37,344 nucleotides of DNA from an uncultured Clostridia bacterium. Lineage in GTDB: Bacteria; Bacillota; Clostridia; Christensenellales; Borkfalkiaceae. This document shows, one piece after another, positions 23,481 to 31,821 of this stretch; position 1 is the stretch's first letter, and every line of letters begins with the position of its first letter. The translations under genes and the position numbers were made by a program. The notes beneath the pieces were generated by a model that ran no database searches, was not told the origin of the DNA, and was given only the letters and a program-made list of their open reading frames with translations. Location: the NCBI GenBank assembly GCA_947627565.1, contig CANQWO010000016.1, forward strand, positions 1-37,344, read 5' to 3'.

Positions 23481-25475
23481 TCAACGCGGCCATGTCCTCA
23501 TTATACCATTCTCCAAGAAAAATTTCAAGCCCCCGTCCGAAGAATCGAGGAAGAAATCGGCGCCAAGTGCGGCAGGATTTTCAAAATCCAGCTCGAGGAC
23601 CGTCCCCTCCGCAAGAATCGCGAGCTTATCCCGCCGCGCGAACCGAAAGACGAGCCCGCCGATCTCAACGCGTTCCCCGAAGACGAGCGCGGTCTCCCGC
23701 AGTCCCGTCTCCACCGCGTCGCGCGCATAGACCGCCGCCGCGGGCAGGAAGGCCGCGCGGTTGATCGCCTCCGTCTCGTCCTCCGCGAGCACCAAAACGC
23801 CGTCGAGCTTCCCGCCGTATGTGCGGGCGAGAAAATCCTTGGCGTCGGCGAGTCCGAGGTCCCCGTCGATCACGAGCACGGCGGCATGGGGCGATCTGAC
23901 CAGTGCGGCGGCGCCGTCGTCCTTGGTATAGACGTCGATGCGGCAGCCCGTGAAGACGACGTTTTCGAGCACGACGATCGCGGCGAAGACCGCGACGAGG
24001 CAGGCGGCGATCCCCGCGCGCACGGCGTTCGAAAGACGGATGCGATCGGAGAGCATCACCAACGCGATTACAAAAACGGAGGCACCCATGCCCAAGGAGA
24101 AGCCCGTCAAAACCCATGAAAGGTCGGCCGCGGAGAAGAGAAAGACAAAGAGCGAAAGGAGGCCTTTGGGCGCGGCATAGAAAAAGGCGGCCGCGGGCGG
24201 GATGGCGAGCGCCAACGCCGAAAAGAGGAGCGTCGTCAAAAAGAACACGGGAAGCAACGGAATGAACGCAATGTTGAAGAGAAATCCCCACACCGAGAAA
24301 TATCCGAACGCCTCCAGAAGGATGGGAACGGTGAAAAATTGGACCGCGAGGTTGGCGGAGAGATAGCGCGCGAAAAGGCGCGGCAGGTGCGGGATCCGGC
24401 ACAGACAGCGTTTGAGCGGGCCGCCGAGCAGCGCGATGCCGAGACAGGCGCCGAACGAGAGGCGGAAGCCCGTCGCAAGCCATTCGCAGGGCGAAACGAG
24501 GAGGATGAGAATTGCCGCGAGGGCGAGCGCGGAGGGATAATCGTATTTTCTGCCCATGCTGCGATAAGCGCCGAGCACGGCGCACATCACGAGCGCCCGC
24601 ACCGAGGAGACGGTAAACGCGCAGAATGCGGCGTAGACGAACGCGGCCGCAAGCGCGGGAAAATAGGCCCTGCGCCCCAATTTGCGGAAGAGGAGCATCA
24701 CCGCCGCGAACAGCGTGCCGATGTGCAGCCCCGAGACGGCGAAAATGTGCGCGATGCCGCCGGCGCGCACCTCCTCGAGCAGCCCCGTATCGATGCCGTG
24801 CGAATTGCCCGTAAGAAGCGCGTAGGCGATCTGCGCCTCCGTGCCGCCCATGCCGCTCCGAAGGCTGTCGTATAGCGCCGAAGTGCTCAGAAGGAGAACG
24901 TTCCCGCTCGTGCCCGTCTTCTCGGCCTCGGCCCGCCCGACCCGATAGCGGATCCCGTTGCAAAAGAGATAAATCGAATCGCTATCCCCGGACATGGGTA
25001 GGCCGTTTGCCGTCACCTTCGCCTGAAATGTGACAATATCGCCCGCGCGGAACGTCTCGCCCGTCAAGGAAGTCGTCAACTCTCCCCCGACGGGCACGCC
25101 GTCGAAGGTGAGATCGCGCAAGAGGACGTCCGTCCGCCCGTTTTTGACCGTAAACGTGCCTACCATGCCCGAGACGAGGTATTCGCCGTCAGGTTTCACG
25201 CGGAGCCGTTGCTCCGTATTGAGATGCGCGAGACCTGCGCCGAGCCCGCCGAACAGGAGCAGGGCGAGCGCCAACGCGAGCACGCGCCGCCTTTCGAACG
25301 GCACGAGGCAGAGGGAGAACAAGATGAGAAAAATACAAAAATCCGAGGGCCGAACGCCCCCGAACCGGATCGCAAAATAGAGTTCGATGCCGAAAATCAA
25401 GCCGAGGGCACAGCAGACGAGCGGACGAAAATTGATCCGCGGCCGCTCGTTTGTCCTCCCCTCTTCGCGCTTCAT
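23481..25475 (-). CDS. comEC: ComEC/Rec2 DNA-uptake channel with degenerate nuclease domain
   Basis: A 664-aa protein. N-terminal helices plus an OB-type domain (about 90-190, VSGMVGTFTVKNGRTDVLL), then the Competence membrane domain with the signature GIAHIFAVSGLHIGTLFA and GATGFRLSFGACLGIALLGG-like blocks. It would carry single-stranded DNA across the membrane during transformation. The C-terminal region has the frame of a metallo-beta-lactamase (VYTKDDGAAALVRSPHAAVLVIDG) but lacks the HxHxDH metal motif: the equivalent stretch is LDGVLVLAEDETEAINRA. The nuclease is probably inactive. GAGG precedes the ATG at 25475. A copy of the dispersed motif at 24991-25008 is identical over 18 bases to one in mntP; another lies at 24074-24097. 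Confidence 0.9.
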   Translation of the reverse strand: MKREEGRTNERPRINFRPLVCCALGLIFGIELYFAIRFGGVRPSDFCIFLILFSLCLVPFERRRVLALALALLLFGGLGAGLAHLNTEQRLRVKPDGEYLVSGMVGTFTVKNGRTDVLLRDLTFDGVPVGGELTTSLTGETFRAGDIVTFQAKVTANGLPMSGDSDSIYLFCNGIRYRVGRAEAEKTGTSGNVLLLSTSALYDSLRSGMGGTEAQIAYALLTGNSHGIDTGLLEEVRAGGIAHIFAVSGLHIGTLFAAVMLLFRKLGRRAYFPALAAAFVYAAFCAFTVSSVRALVMCAVLGAYRSMGRKYDYPSALALAAILILLVSPCEWLATGFRLSFGACLGIALLGGPLKRCLCRIPHLPRLFARYLSANLAVQFFTVPILLEAFGYFSVWGFLFNIAFIPLLPVFFLTTLLFSALALAIPPAAAFFYAAPKGLLSLFVFLFSAADLSWVLTGFSLGMGASVFVIALVMLSDRIRLSNAVRAGIAACLVAVFAAIVVLENVVFTGCRIDVYTKDDGAAALVRSPHAAVLVIDGDLGLADAKDFLARTYGGKLDGVLVLAEDETEAINRAAFLPAAAVYARDAVETGLRETALVFGERVEIGGLVFRFARRDKLAILAEGTVLELDFENPAALGADFFLDSSDGGLKFFLENGIMRTWPR
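23500..23528 (-). promoter_or_regulatory. Internal promoter for holA
   Basis: Minus strand TTGAAA (23523-23528), 17-bp spacer, TATAAT (23500-23505), within the last codons of comEC. Confidence 0.7.
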
Positions 25476-25528
25476 AGGTTCCTCGTTGCATCAATGCCGA
25501 TTGCACGGCCGAACGCAAAATAGGACAA

Positions 25529-25551
25529 GAAGAGCCCCGGGGGGCTCTTCC
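25529..25551 (-). terminator. Terminator-like hairpin after pnp
   Basis: GAAGAGCCCC and GGGGCTCTTC form a 10-bp stem about 15 bases after the pnp stop. The following T tract is weak on the minus strand (TTGTCCTATTTT). Confidence 0.68.
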
Positions 25552-25563
25552 TGCATTCCGTAC

Positions 25564-27660
25564 TTATGCCATTTTTTCAAGCAGTTTGAAGTCGATCCCC
25601 TTCTCGCCGATCTTGATGATGCGCACCTTCACGACGTCGCCCACCGCGAGCACGTCCTCCACCTTGTCGATGCGGTGATCGCTCATCTTGGAGATGTGGA
25701 TCATGCCGTCTTTGCCGGGAGCGAACTCGACGAACGCGCCCGTCTGGGAGAGAATGCGCACGACGCGGCCGATGAACATGTCGCCGACTTCGGGGTCGTG
25801 GACGATGCTCTCGACGATCGCCTTGGCCTTCTCCGCGGCCGCGGCGTCGCCATAGGAGGCGATACAGACGGTGCCGTCGTCTTCGATGTCGATCTTCGTC
25901 CCCGTCTCCGCGATGATGGAGTTGATGACCTTGCCCTGTTTGCCGACGACGTCGCCGATCTTCTCGGGGTCGATCTTGAAGAAGATGATGCGGGGCGCAT
26001 ACTTGGAGAGCGAGGGGCTGACCTCGGGCACGCATGCGAGCATCTTGGAGAGAATGAACTCCCTGCCCTCATTGGCCTGGTCGATGGCCGTATGCATGAT
26101 CTCCTCGGAGATGCCCTTGATCTTGATATCCATCTGAATGGCCGTGATGCCCTTCTTGGTCCCCGCGACCTTGAAATCCATGTCGCCGAGGAAATCTTCG
26201 AGCCCCTGGATATCGGTGAGTACGCGGAACTCGCCCGTTGCTTGATCCTTGATGAGACCCATGGCGACGCCCGCTACGGGAGCCTTGATGGGCACGCCCG
26301 CATCCATGAGGGCCATCGTCGAACCGCAGACGGAGGCCATGGAGGAAGAACCGTTGGAGGACAGGATGTCGTTGACCACGCGGATGGCGTAGGGGAACTC
26401 CTCCACGGAAGGGATGACGGGCTCGAGCGCGCGCTCGGCGAGGGCGCCGTGCCCGATCTCGCGGCGGCCGGGGCTCCTCAAAGCCTTGGCCTCGCCCGTG
26501 CAGTAGCCGGGGAAGTTATATTGATGCATGTAGCGCTTTTCCGTCTCATCGTCGAGCCCTTCGAGCTTCTGCGCCGCGGCGAGCATGTCCAGCGTGCAGG
26601 TCGTGAGGGTCTGCGTCTGGCCTCTCGTGAAGACGGCCGAGCCGTGCGCACGGGGCAAAACGCTCCGCTCGCACCAGATGGGACGGACGTCTTTGAGCCC
26701 TCTGCCGTCGGGGCGGACGCCGTGATCGAAGATCTTCGCGCGCACCTTTTCCTTGGTGAGGTAGTAGACGGAATCGTTGATCTCGCGCGTCTTATCGGGG
26801 AAGATGTCCTTGAAGTGCTCCAGAACTTCCGCGCCGACTTGATCCTGCCGCGCCTGCCGCTCCTGACGGTCGAACGTATCGAGCGCCCAGTCGAGTTTTT
26901 CGCTCGCAAATTCGCGCACGGCGGCGTCGATCTCCTCGGGGATATGGTAGAGCTCGATGGGACGCTTGGGCTTGCCGACGGCGGGGACGATGGTCTCCTC
27001 GATGTAGGCGCAGATCTTGGAGATCTCGGCCTGTCCGAACATGATCGCGCCGACCATTTCGTCGTTGGAAACTTCGTTTGCGCCCGCCTCGATCATGAGG
27101 ATGGCGTCCTTCGTGCCCGCAAGATTGAGGTGGATGGTGCTCTTTTCGCGCTGTGCGGCGTCGGGATTGATGACATACTGCCCGTCCACGAGGCCGACGA
27201 CGACGGAACCCGTGGGGCCCGCCCAGGGAATATCGGAAATGGCGAGCGCGATCGAGGAGCCGATCATGGCGAGGGGCTCGGGGGAAACGTCGGGCTCGAC
27301 GGAGAGCGCCGTCGCGATGACGACAACGTCGTTGAAGAGCCCCTTCGGGAAGAGCGGGCGGAGCGGGCGGTCGATGAGACGCGCCGTCAGAATGGCCTTG
27401 TCCGAGGCCCTCCCCTCTCTCCGTTTGAATCCGCCGGGGATCTTGCCGACGGCGTACATCTTCTCCTCATAGTCCACCTGAAGAGGGAAGAAATCGATGC
27501 CCTCTCTCGGCGTCTCGGACATGCAGACATTGACCATGACGGCCGTCTCGCCGCAGCGGACCACGCAGCTACCGTTGGTCTGCTCGGCATACTTGCCCGT
27601 TTCCACGGTGACTTCGCGGCCGCCGACCGTAAACTTAAATTCTTTGTAATTGGGTGTCAT
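25564..27660 (-). CDS. pnp: Polyribonucleotide nucleotidyltransferase (PNPase)
   Basis: A 698-aa phosphorolytic 3'-5' exoribonuclease, full length. Two RNase PH domains (GREVTVETGKYAEQTNGSC at the start; HGSAVFTRGQTQTLTTCTL, IRVVNDILSSNGSSSMASVC and FKVAGTKKGITAIQMDIK in the second), then a KH domain (IGDVVGKQGKVINSI) and an S1 domain (GDMFIGRVVRILSQTGAFVEF). It degrades mRNA and contributes to tRNA maturation. AAAGGAG lies eight bases before the ATG. It follows rpsO at 208 bp, the common rpsO-pnp order. The leader between them has a hairpin (GGCGCA/TGCGCC) and no clear promoter, so pnp may be read from the rpsO promoter. Confidence 0.96.
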   Translation of the reverse strand: MTPNYKEFKFTVGGREVTVETGKYAEQTNGSCVVRCGETAVMVNVCMSETPREGIDFFPLQVDYEEKMYAVGKIPGGFKRREGRASDKAILTARLIDRPLRPLFPKGLFNDVVVIATALSVEPDVSPEPLAMIGSSIALAISDIPWAGPTGSVVVGLVDGQYVINPDAAQREKSTIHLNLAGTKDAILMIEAGANEVSNDEMVGAIMFGQAEISKICAYIEETIVPAVGKPKRPIELYHIPEEIDAAVREFASEKLDWALDTFDRQERQARQDQVGAEVLEHFKDIFPDKTREINDSVYYLTKEKVRAKIFDHGVRPDGRGLKDVRPIWCERSVLPRAHGSAVFTRGQTQTLTTCTLDMLAAAQKLEGLDDETEKRYMHQYNFPGYCTGEAKALRSPGRREIGHGALAERALEPVIPSVEEFPYAIRVVNDILSSNGSSSMASVCGSTMALMDAGVPIKAPVAGVAMGLIKDQATGEFRVLTDIQGLEDFLGDMDFKVAGTKKGITAIQMDIKIKGISEEIMHTAIDQANEGREFILSKMLACVPEVSPSLSKYAPRIIFFKIDPEKIGDVVGKQGKVINSIIAETGTKIDIEDDGTVCIASYGDAAAAEKAKAIVESIVHDPEVGDMFIGRVVRILSQTGAFVEFAPGKDGMIHISKMSDHRIDKVEDVLAVGDVVKVRIIKIGEKGIDFKLLEKMA

Positions 27661-27836
27661 TGATTATTCTCCTTTCTGCTCCTATTCTTTGCCCCCGTAC
27701 CCCGTGGCGCGGGGAGCGAATTTCCGAATGATGCGCGCGGGTTTCGCTTTGCAGGGCCGCAAAACAGAACCGCGCGAGGGCGCAAAGGTGCGCCTCATAA
27801 AGACACGGGCCCCGCGGACGGGACGGTTTTCAACAA

Positions 27837-27865
27837 AAAAGGGCGGACAAAAGCCCCGCCCTTTT
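27837..27865 (-). terminator. Terminator of rpsO
   Basis: AAAAGGGCGG (minus strand, 27865-27856) pairs with CCGCCCTTTT (27846-27837) around a 9-base loop and is followed by further T residues. It is likely partial, given that pnp lies downstream without a visible promoter. Confidence 0.82.
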
Positions 27866-27868
27866 CGG

Positions 27869-28123
27869 TCACTTGCGAAGTCCGAGTTGTTCGACAATGG
27901 CTCTGTAACGCGCGATGTCTTTGGCCTTGAGATAATCCAAAAGACCGCGGCGCTTACCGACCATCTTCAAAAGGCCGCGACGAGAGTGATTGTCGTGCGT
28001 GTGCACTTTGAGGTGCTCGTTGAGGTGGTTGATGCGCTCGGTGAGGAGCGCGATCTGGACCTCGGGCGACCCCGTATCCCCTTCGTGCTGTGCGAACTTT
28101 GCGATGATTTCGTTCTTTTCCAT
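27869..28123 (-). CDS. rpsO: 30S ribosomal protein S15
   Basis: An 84-aa ribosomal protein, slightly shorter than the usual 88-89. The signature is complete: [51 protein letters not shown]. It binds 16S rRNA helix 22 and nucleates the 30S platform. TAGGAGGA lies in front of the ATG. The leader of about 90 bases from its consensus promoter is GC-rich and structured, in line with the autoregulation known for many S15 leaders, but no specific binding structure is claimed. Confidence 0.97.
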   Translation of the reverse strand: MEKNEIIAKFAQHEGDTGSPEVQIALLTERINHLNEHLKVHTHDNHSRRGLLKMVGKRRGLLDYLKAKDIARYRAIVEQLGLRK

Positions 28124-28215
28124 TTGCGTTTATCCTCCTATGGAATTTGCCCTGCGGCATGCCGCGCACACCAAGAGGAGCGTGGAGAGCGCCCGACCTC
28201 GTGTACGTCTTGTAT

Positions 28216-28244
28216 AGAATAGCATATTTTCGGGAGGTTGTCAA
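28216..28244 (-). promoter_or_regulatory. Promoter of rpsO
   Basis: Minus strand TTGACA (28239-28244), 17-bp spacer, TATTCT (28216-28221). Leader about 85 bases. Confidence 0.82.
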
Positions 28245-28382
28245 AGGATTTTGGCGGCCAAATCAATTTTTTTCCCGCTTCCGCCCCCGTCTTTCCGCAA
28301 TCGCGCGAATTTTTTCCCCAAACTTCTTGCTTTTTTGCGCAAAAACGTGTACCATATAGAAAAACGCACCCGGGAGATCGCC

Positions 28383-28898
28383 ATGCGCCCCTATAAACTT
28401 TTTCTCTACGTCCTGCTCGCCGTCTTAACGTTCGGCGTGATGGGCACCCTCCTCGCATGGAGCCTCACCCAAAAAGACGTCCTGCTCGCCGTCTCGGCCT
28501 CGCTCGGCGCCGTGTACCTTGTCTATTTCATCGGGCTCCTCTATCTCAACAACAAGACGGGTTGGAAGGACGAAAAGACCGTGCGCGGCCGCATCGCCGG
28601 CACGGAGACCATGCTGCTGCATCTCTACTACTCCGACGAAGCCAAGCGCCGCCTCGTCGCGGCCGCCTACCATCCCTACGATCCCGAGATTTTTATCAAA
28701 ATATTGAAACAGAACGGCTCCAATCCGGACATGGATATGTTTGACGACGTCTACATCGGTTATGCCATCATCAAGCCAAAGGAGCTGAAAGCGGCGCGGA
28801 ACAAGACCGTCGTGCTCGCGGAGGACGTGCTTGCCGCGTTGAAAACGGCTCCCGGGCTCGAAGAATTTATCGGAGGAAACACCTTTGTCTGCGAATGA
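28383..28898 (+). CDS. Hypothetical membrane protein, 171 aa
   Basis: Not recognised. Two N-terminal membrane helices (about 5-26 LFLYVLLAVLTFGVMGTLLAW and 31-54 LLAVSASLGAVYLVYFIGLLYL), then a cytosolic basic/acidic domain of about 115 residues with DVYIGYAIIKPKELKAARNKTVV. The start at 28383 has GGGAGA upstream. A possible promoter TTGCTT-17-TACCAT lies about 25-50 bases upstream. Its 3' end overlaps the start of the YggS-type gene by 14 bases, so the two are coupled. Confidence 0.65.
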   Translation: MRPYKLFLYVLLAVLTFGVMGTLLAWSLTQKDVLLAVSASLGAVYLVYFIGLLYLNNKTGWKDEKTVRGRIAGTETMLLHLYYSDEAKRRLVAAAYHPYDPEIFIKILKQNGSNPDMDMFDDVYIGYAIIKPKELKAARNKTVVLAEDVLAALKTAPGLEEFIGGNTFVCE

Positions 28899-29559
28899 GG
28901 CGATGATTGCGGAACATGTGAAAGCCGTCCTTGCGGAGCTCGCCGCGGGTAACGGCTACGGGGAGCCCGTAACGCTCGTCGCCGCGGTCAAGACGCGGAC
29001 GCCCGCAGAGATCCAGTGCGCGATCGACGCGGGGGTCACGGCCGTCGGGGAGAACAAAGTGCAGGAGTTCCGCGATAAATACGACAAAATTATCGGCGCG
29101 GAGCGGCACTTCATCGGGCATTTGCAGACCAATAAGGCCAAATATCTCGTGGGCCGCACCCATCTCATCCATTCGCTGGACCGCGACGAACTGGCCGCAG
29201 AGCTCTCCGCGCTCGCCGTCAGGCGGGAGACCGTGCAAGACGTTCTTATTCAAATCAATATCGGCGACGAAGCGAGCAAGGGCGGCTATCCGCTGTCCGA
29301 CGGGCTCGCCGCGTTTGAGCGGGCGGCAAAGACGGCGGGCTTGCGGCCGCGCGGATTCATGGCCATGCTCCCCCTGTCCGACGACGCGTCCGTCCTCGCG
29401 CCGCTTGCCGACGCCATGCGCCGTCTCTTCGAAGCGGCCCGCCCGATGGGCGCCGAGTTCCTCTCGATGGGCATGAGCGGCGACTACAAACTGTGTCTCG
29501 CGCACGGCGCCAACATGATACGCATCGGCACGTCGCTCTTCGGAAATCGCCCGGCCTGA
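28885..29559 (+). CDS. YggS/PLPBP family pyridoxal-phosphate homeostasis protein
   Basis: A 224-aa single-domain alanine-racemase-fold protein that binds PLP without known catalysis and affects B6 and amino-acid balance. The PLP lysine is Lys36 in LVAAVKTRTPAEI (usual LVAVSKTKP). GENKVQEFRDKY, HFIGHLQTNKAKYL, LIQINIGDEASKGG, MGMSGDYKLCLAHGANMIRIGTSLFG all match. The start is a TTG at 28885 with GGAGG eight bases upstream; no ATG fits as well. It overlaps the membrane protein gene before it and ends in its own terminator. Confidence 0.93.
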   Translation: MSANEAMIAEHVKAVLAELAAGNGYGEPVTLVAAVKTRTPAEIQCAIDAGVTAVGENKVQEFRDKYDKIIGAERHFIGHLQTNKAKYLVGRTHLIHSLDRDELAAELSALAVRRETVQDVLIQINIGDEASKGGYPLSDGLAAFERAAKTAGLRPRGFMAMLPLSDDASVLAPLADAMRRLFEAARPMGAEFLSMGMSGDYKLCLAHGANMIRIGTSLFGNRPA

Positions 29560-29560
29560 C

Positions 29561-29585
29561 ATCCTCCCCAAGGGGGGATTTTTTT
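29561..29585 (+). terminator. Terminator after the YggS-type gene
   Basis: ATCCTCCCC and GGGGGGAT form a short stem followed by TTTTTTT (29579-29585), immediately after the stop codon. Confidence 0.8.
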
Positions 29586-29620
29586 CGTATAAACGGACAT
29601 ACTTGATACAAGGAGGCGCT

Positions 29621-30499
29621 ATGCCTGCAAGTATTACGCATGAACTCGTCGCGCGGGAGACGCTCGGGCTGCTTTCTCCCTGCGTCCGCGACCTCATCGG
29701 CCGCGCGAGGGATTACTACTATCTCGGGGCGCAAGGGCCCGATCTGTTTTTCTTTTTACAGCCGCTCTCGAAAGAGATCAACTTCGGGCGGCTCCTGCAT
29801 CGCGCGCGCGTCCGCGATTGGTTCGAGGGCATGCTCCTCGCGCTGCCCGATTTCACGGGCGCGGAATTTGAGGACTGCCTTGCCTATGTCTTCGGCTTTT
29901 GCTCCCACCTCTCCGCGGACGTCGTGTTTCACCCCTTCGTCTATCACTTTTTGGAGGCGTATGACGCCGACCGTCTCACGCACCAGGAGATCGAAAACGA
30001 TTGGGACGTCTATTTTCTCCGCGCGCTCGACGGGAGGGAGGTCACGCGCCATTCCTATCCCTTTGATCTGAAACAGATCGCCGACGACGGCATTTTGTAT
30101 CGCTTCGTGACCGACGCGGCCCGCTATTACGGGCGGGAAGTGCCTGCAGGCGCCTTCCGCCGCATGTGCCGGGGATTTCATCTCTACCTCTCGCACACGC
30201 ATGCCGGGCACGGCAGAGTGCTCTCCTGTTTCGGTTTCGAAGAACTCTATCCGCGGGAAGAGCCGAGCGCACTCTATCTCGGCGGCAAGCAATTCGAGCG
30301 ACTGAGCGAGGGCCGCGGCAAGGACGCCGACGAGCTGTTCGCGCTAGCTGTGACGGAGAGCGCGGCGCGCATACGAGCCTTTTTGGAAGCGTTCAACGCG
30401 GACATGCCCCTGCCGAAATGCTTCTCGCTGCACATGCTGACGGGAAAACCGCTCGAAGATCAACCCTCCATGGAAGACAAAAACGACCCGTCGGAATAG
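29621..30499 (+). CDS. Zinc-dependent phospholipase C-like protein
   Basis: A 292-aa protein resembling the bacterial Zn_dep_PLPC family found in Clostridia. Conserved metal-ligand patterns are visible: MPASITHELVARE at the start, YYYLGAQGPDLFFF, the central AFCSHLSADVVFHPFVYH-like block (FGFCSHLSADVVFHPFV), and LYLSHTHAGHGRV. The start at 29621 has AAGGAGG. No signal peptide is seen, so it is probably cytoplasmic. Substrate unknown. Single gene, closed by the bidirectional terminator at 30528-30566. Confidence 0.82.
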   Translation: MPASITHELVARETLGLLSPCVRDLIGRARDYYYLGAQGPDLFFFLQPLSKEINFGRLLHRARVRDWFEGMLLALPDFTGAEFEDCLAYVFGFCSHLSADVVFHPFVYHFLEAYDADRLTHQEIENDWDVYFLRALDGREVTRHSYPFDLKQIADDGILYRFVTDAARYYGREVPAGAFRRMCRGFHLYLSHTHAGHGRVLSCFGFEELYPREEPSALYLGGKQFERLSEGRGKDADELFALAVTESAARIRAFLEAFNADMPLPKCFSLHMLTGKPLEDQPSMEDKNDPSE

Positions 30500-30527
30500 C
30501 CGTTGGGTTTCTCTAATTCCGTGTTAT

Positions 30528-30566
30528 AAAAAGGGACGCTGCCTGAAATGAGCAACGTCCCTTTTT
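30528..30566. terminator. Bidirectional terminator between convergent genes
   Basis: AAAAAGGGACG (30528-30538) pairs with CGTCCCTTTTT (30556-30566), with T runs on both strands. It serves the genes ending at 30499 (plus) and 30590 (minus). Confidence 0.88.
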
Positions 30567-30589
30567 TTGAAAATGTCGGATCTCCGCGG

Positions 30590-31699
30590 TCAGGCGCCCT
30601 TCACGAGCGAGACGATCTTCTCGATGGCCGCCCCGATATCCGCCCCCACGTTCACTTCCACGTCGCACACTTCGCTGTTGCGGTACTCGAAATCCAGCGA
30701 CATGATGCGCCGGGTCTTGTCCTCGATATCGATGTCGCGGCTGATGATATTTTTGATGGCCTCGGCGCGGTCCCTGCGCGTGAACACGAGCATGGCGCGC
30801 TGGCGATAGAGATTTTTCAGCGTGATCGCGCCGCAGATGTCGATGGGAATGACCGCGACATGCCCCCGCTCGACGATGGGCGCGATGTCCTTTTCCGATG
30901 TGCCGAAGTGATAGCCGCTGTATACCGTCGTCTCGATATAGCTGCCCTCCTTCATCTCGCGAAGAAACTGCGCATCGCTGATGAACCGATAGGAGCCCTC
31001 TCCCTCCCCCTTTCTGCGGGGACGGGTGGTCGAAGTCAACGGTTTTTCGAATCCCTCGAGCTTGGTGAGGCCGTTCGCGATCTCCGTCTTTGAGGACCCG
31101 GAGGGCCCGACGAGGCATAACACGCCGCCCTCGTTCAGCCCGGGGAATTTTTCCGAGAAGGAATTTCGCACCATTTCGCAAAAATGCAGGAAGTCGTCGT
31201 AGCTGTTGACGGAGAGCAGCCCCGAAAGACCCGTATTCCACGGCTTGCGGAAGAGCACGGGGTAGGCCGCGCGGGAGCTGGAGATGTTGTGCGCGCCGTC
31301 GTCGAGCATGATGTCGAGGGAAAGGACGTCCTTCCGCGTCCCGATCATGATGTTCTGCGCGGGAATCTCGGGGAAATCCGCGACGAGGCGCTCCGCCCGC
31401 GCGCTCATGCAGCACGCCGGCACGGCGGTGACAAAGAAGACGTCCGCGATCTCCGAGAGCTTTTTCACGAACTCCTGCGCGCCCGGCGTGACGGGCTGCG
31501 TCCGCACAAATTCGGGGTTGGAATACAGCGCGATGCGCTCGTCCGCATGTCTGCCGCTGCTGCCCCAACTGTTGATCTCCTCGATCTTCATCGGCTCCTC
31601 GTCGGGATGGTTGCGGTTGATGATGGTCACCGCATAGGAATTGCATTCATAAAGCGTATCGTCCACGTCGAGGCCGACACGGATCCTGTATTTTCTCAT
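30590..31699 (-). CDS. Fusion of a 5'-deoxyribonucleotidase (NT5C-type) and a guanylate kinase
   Basis: A 369-aa two-domain protein. Residues 1-185 are a HAD phosphatase of the 5'(3')-deoxyribonucleotidase type: GLDVDDTLY (9-17) with the nucleophile and acid Asp pair, VFFVTAVPA, and the metal-binding LDIMLDDGAHN (128-138). Residues 190-369 are a guanylate kinase: P-loop LVGPSGSSKTEI (Ser where the core Gly of GxxGxGKS is usual), TSTTRPRRKGEGEGSYRFIS (GMP-binding loop), EGSYIETTVYSGYHFGTS and the lid region. The start at 31699 has GGAGGG. One half removes phosphate from nucleoside monophosphates and the other adds one to GMP/dGMP, so the pairing suggests balanced control of a nucleotide pool or a sensor role. 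Transcribed alone and divergent from the DHH genes. Confidence 0.85.
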   Translation of the reverse strand: MRKYRIRVGLDVDDTLYECNSYAVTIINRNHPDEEPMKIEEINSWGSSGRHADERIALYSNPEFVRTQPVTPGAQEFVKKLSEIADVFFVTAVPACCMSARAERLVADFPEIPAQNIMIGTRKDVLSLDIMLDDGAHNISSSRAAYPVLFRKPWNTGLSGLLSVNSYDDFLHFCEMVRNSFSEKFPGLNEGGVLCLVGPSGSSKTEIANGLTKLEGFEKPLTSTTRPRRKGEGEGSYRFISDAQFLREMKEGSYIETTVYSGYHFGTSEKDIAPIVERGHVAVIPIDICGAITLKNLYRQRAMLVFTRRDRAEAIKNIISRDIDIEDKTRRIMSLDFEYRNSEVCDVEVNVGADIGAAIEKIVSLVKGA

Positions 31700-31720
31700 G
31701 GTCCCTCCTCTCTTACCGCC

Positions 31721-31749
31721 ATTATACCCGAAACCGCGCAACTTGTCAA
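31721..31749 (-). promoter_or_regulatory. Promoter of the nucleotidase-guanylate kinase gene
   Basis: Minus strand TTGACA (31744-31749), 17-bp spacer, TATAAT (31721-31726). Confidence 0.88.
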
Positions 31750-31760
31750 GCCGGAACGGG

Positions 31761-31789
31761 TTGACAAACCGACGCATTTGTGGTATACT
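31761..31789 (+). promoter_or_regulatory. Promoter of the DHH-DHH-surE operon
   Basis: TTGACA (31761-31766), 17-bp spacer, TATACT (31784-31789). Its -35 lies 11 bases from the -35 of the divergent promoter. Confidence 0.88.
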
Positions 31790-31821
31790 GCTGTTCTCAA
31801 TGAAAATCAACAGGAGATACC

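Noticed and set aside
25387-27663. Plus-strand open frame of 758 codons opposite pnp
   Set aside because: Antisense shadow of PNPase with a low-complexity Asp/Gly/His composition.
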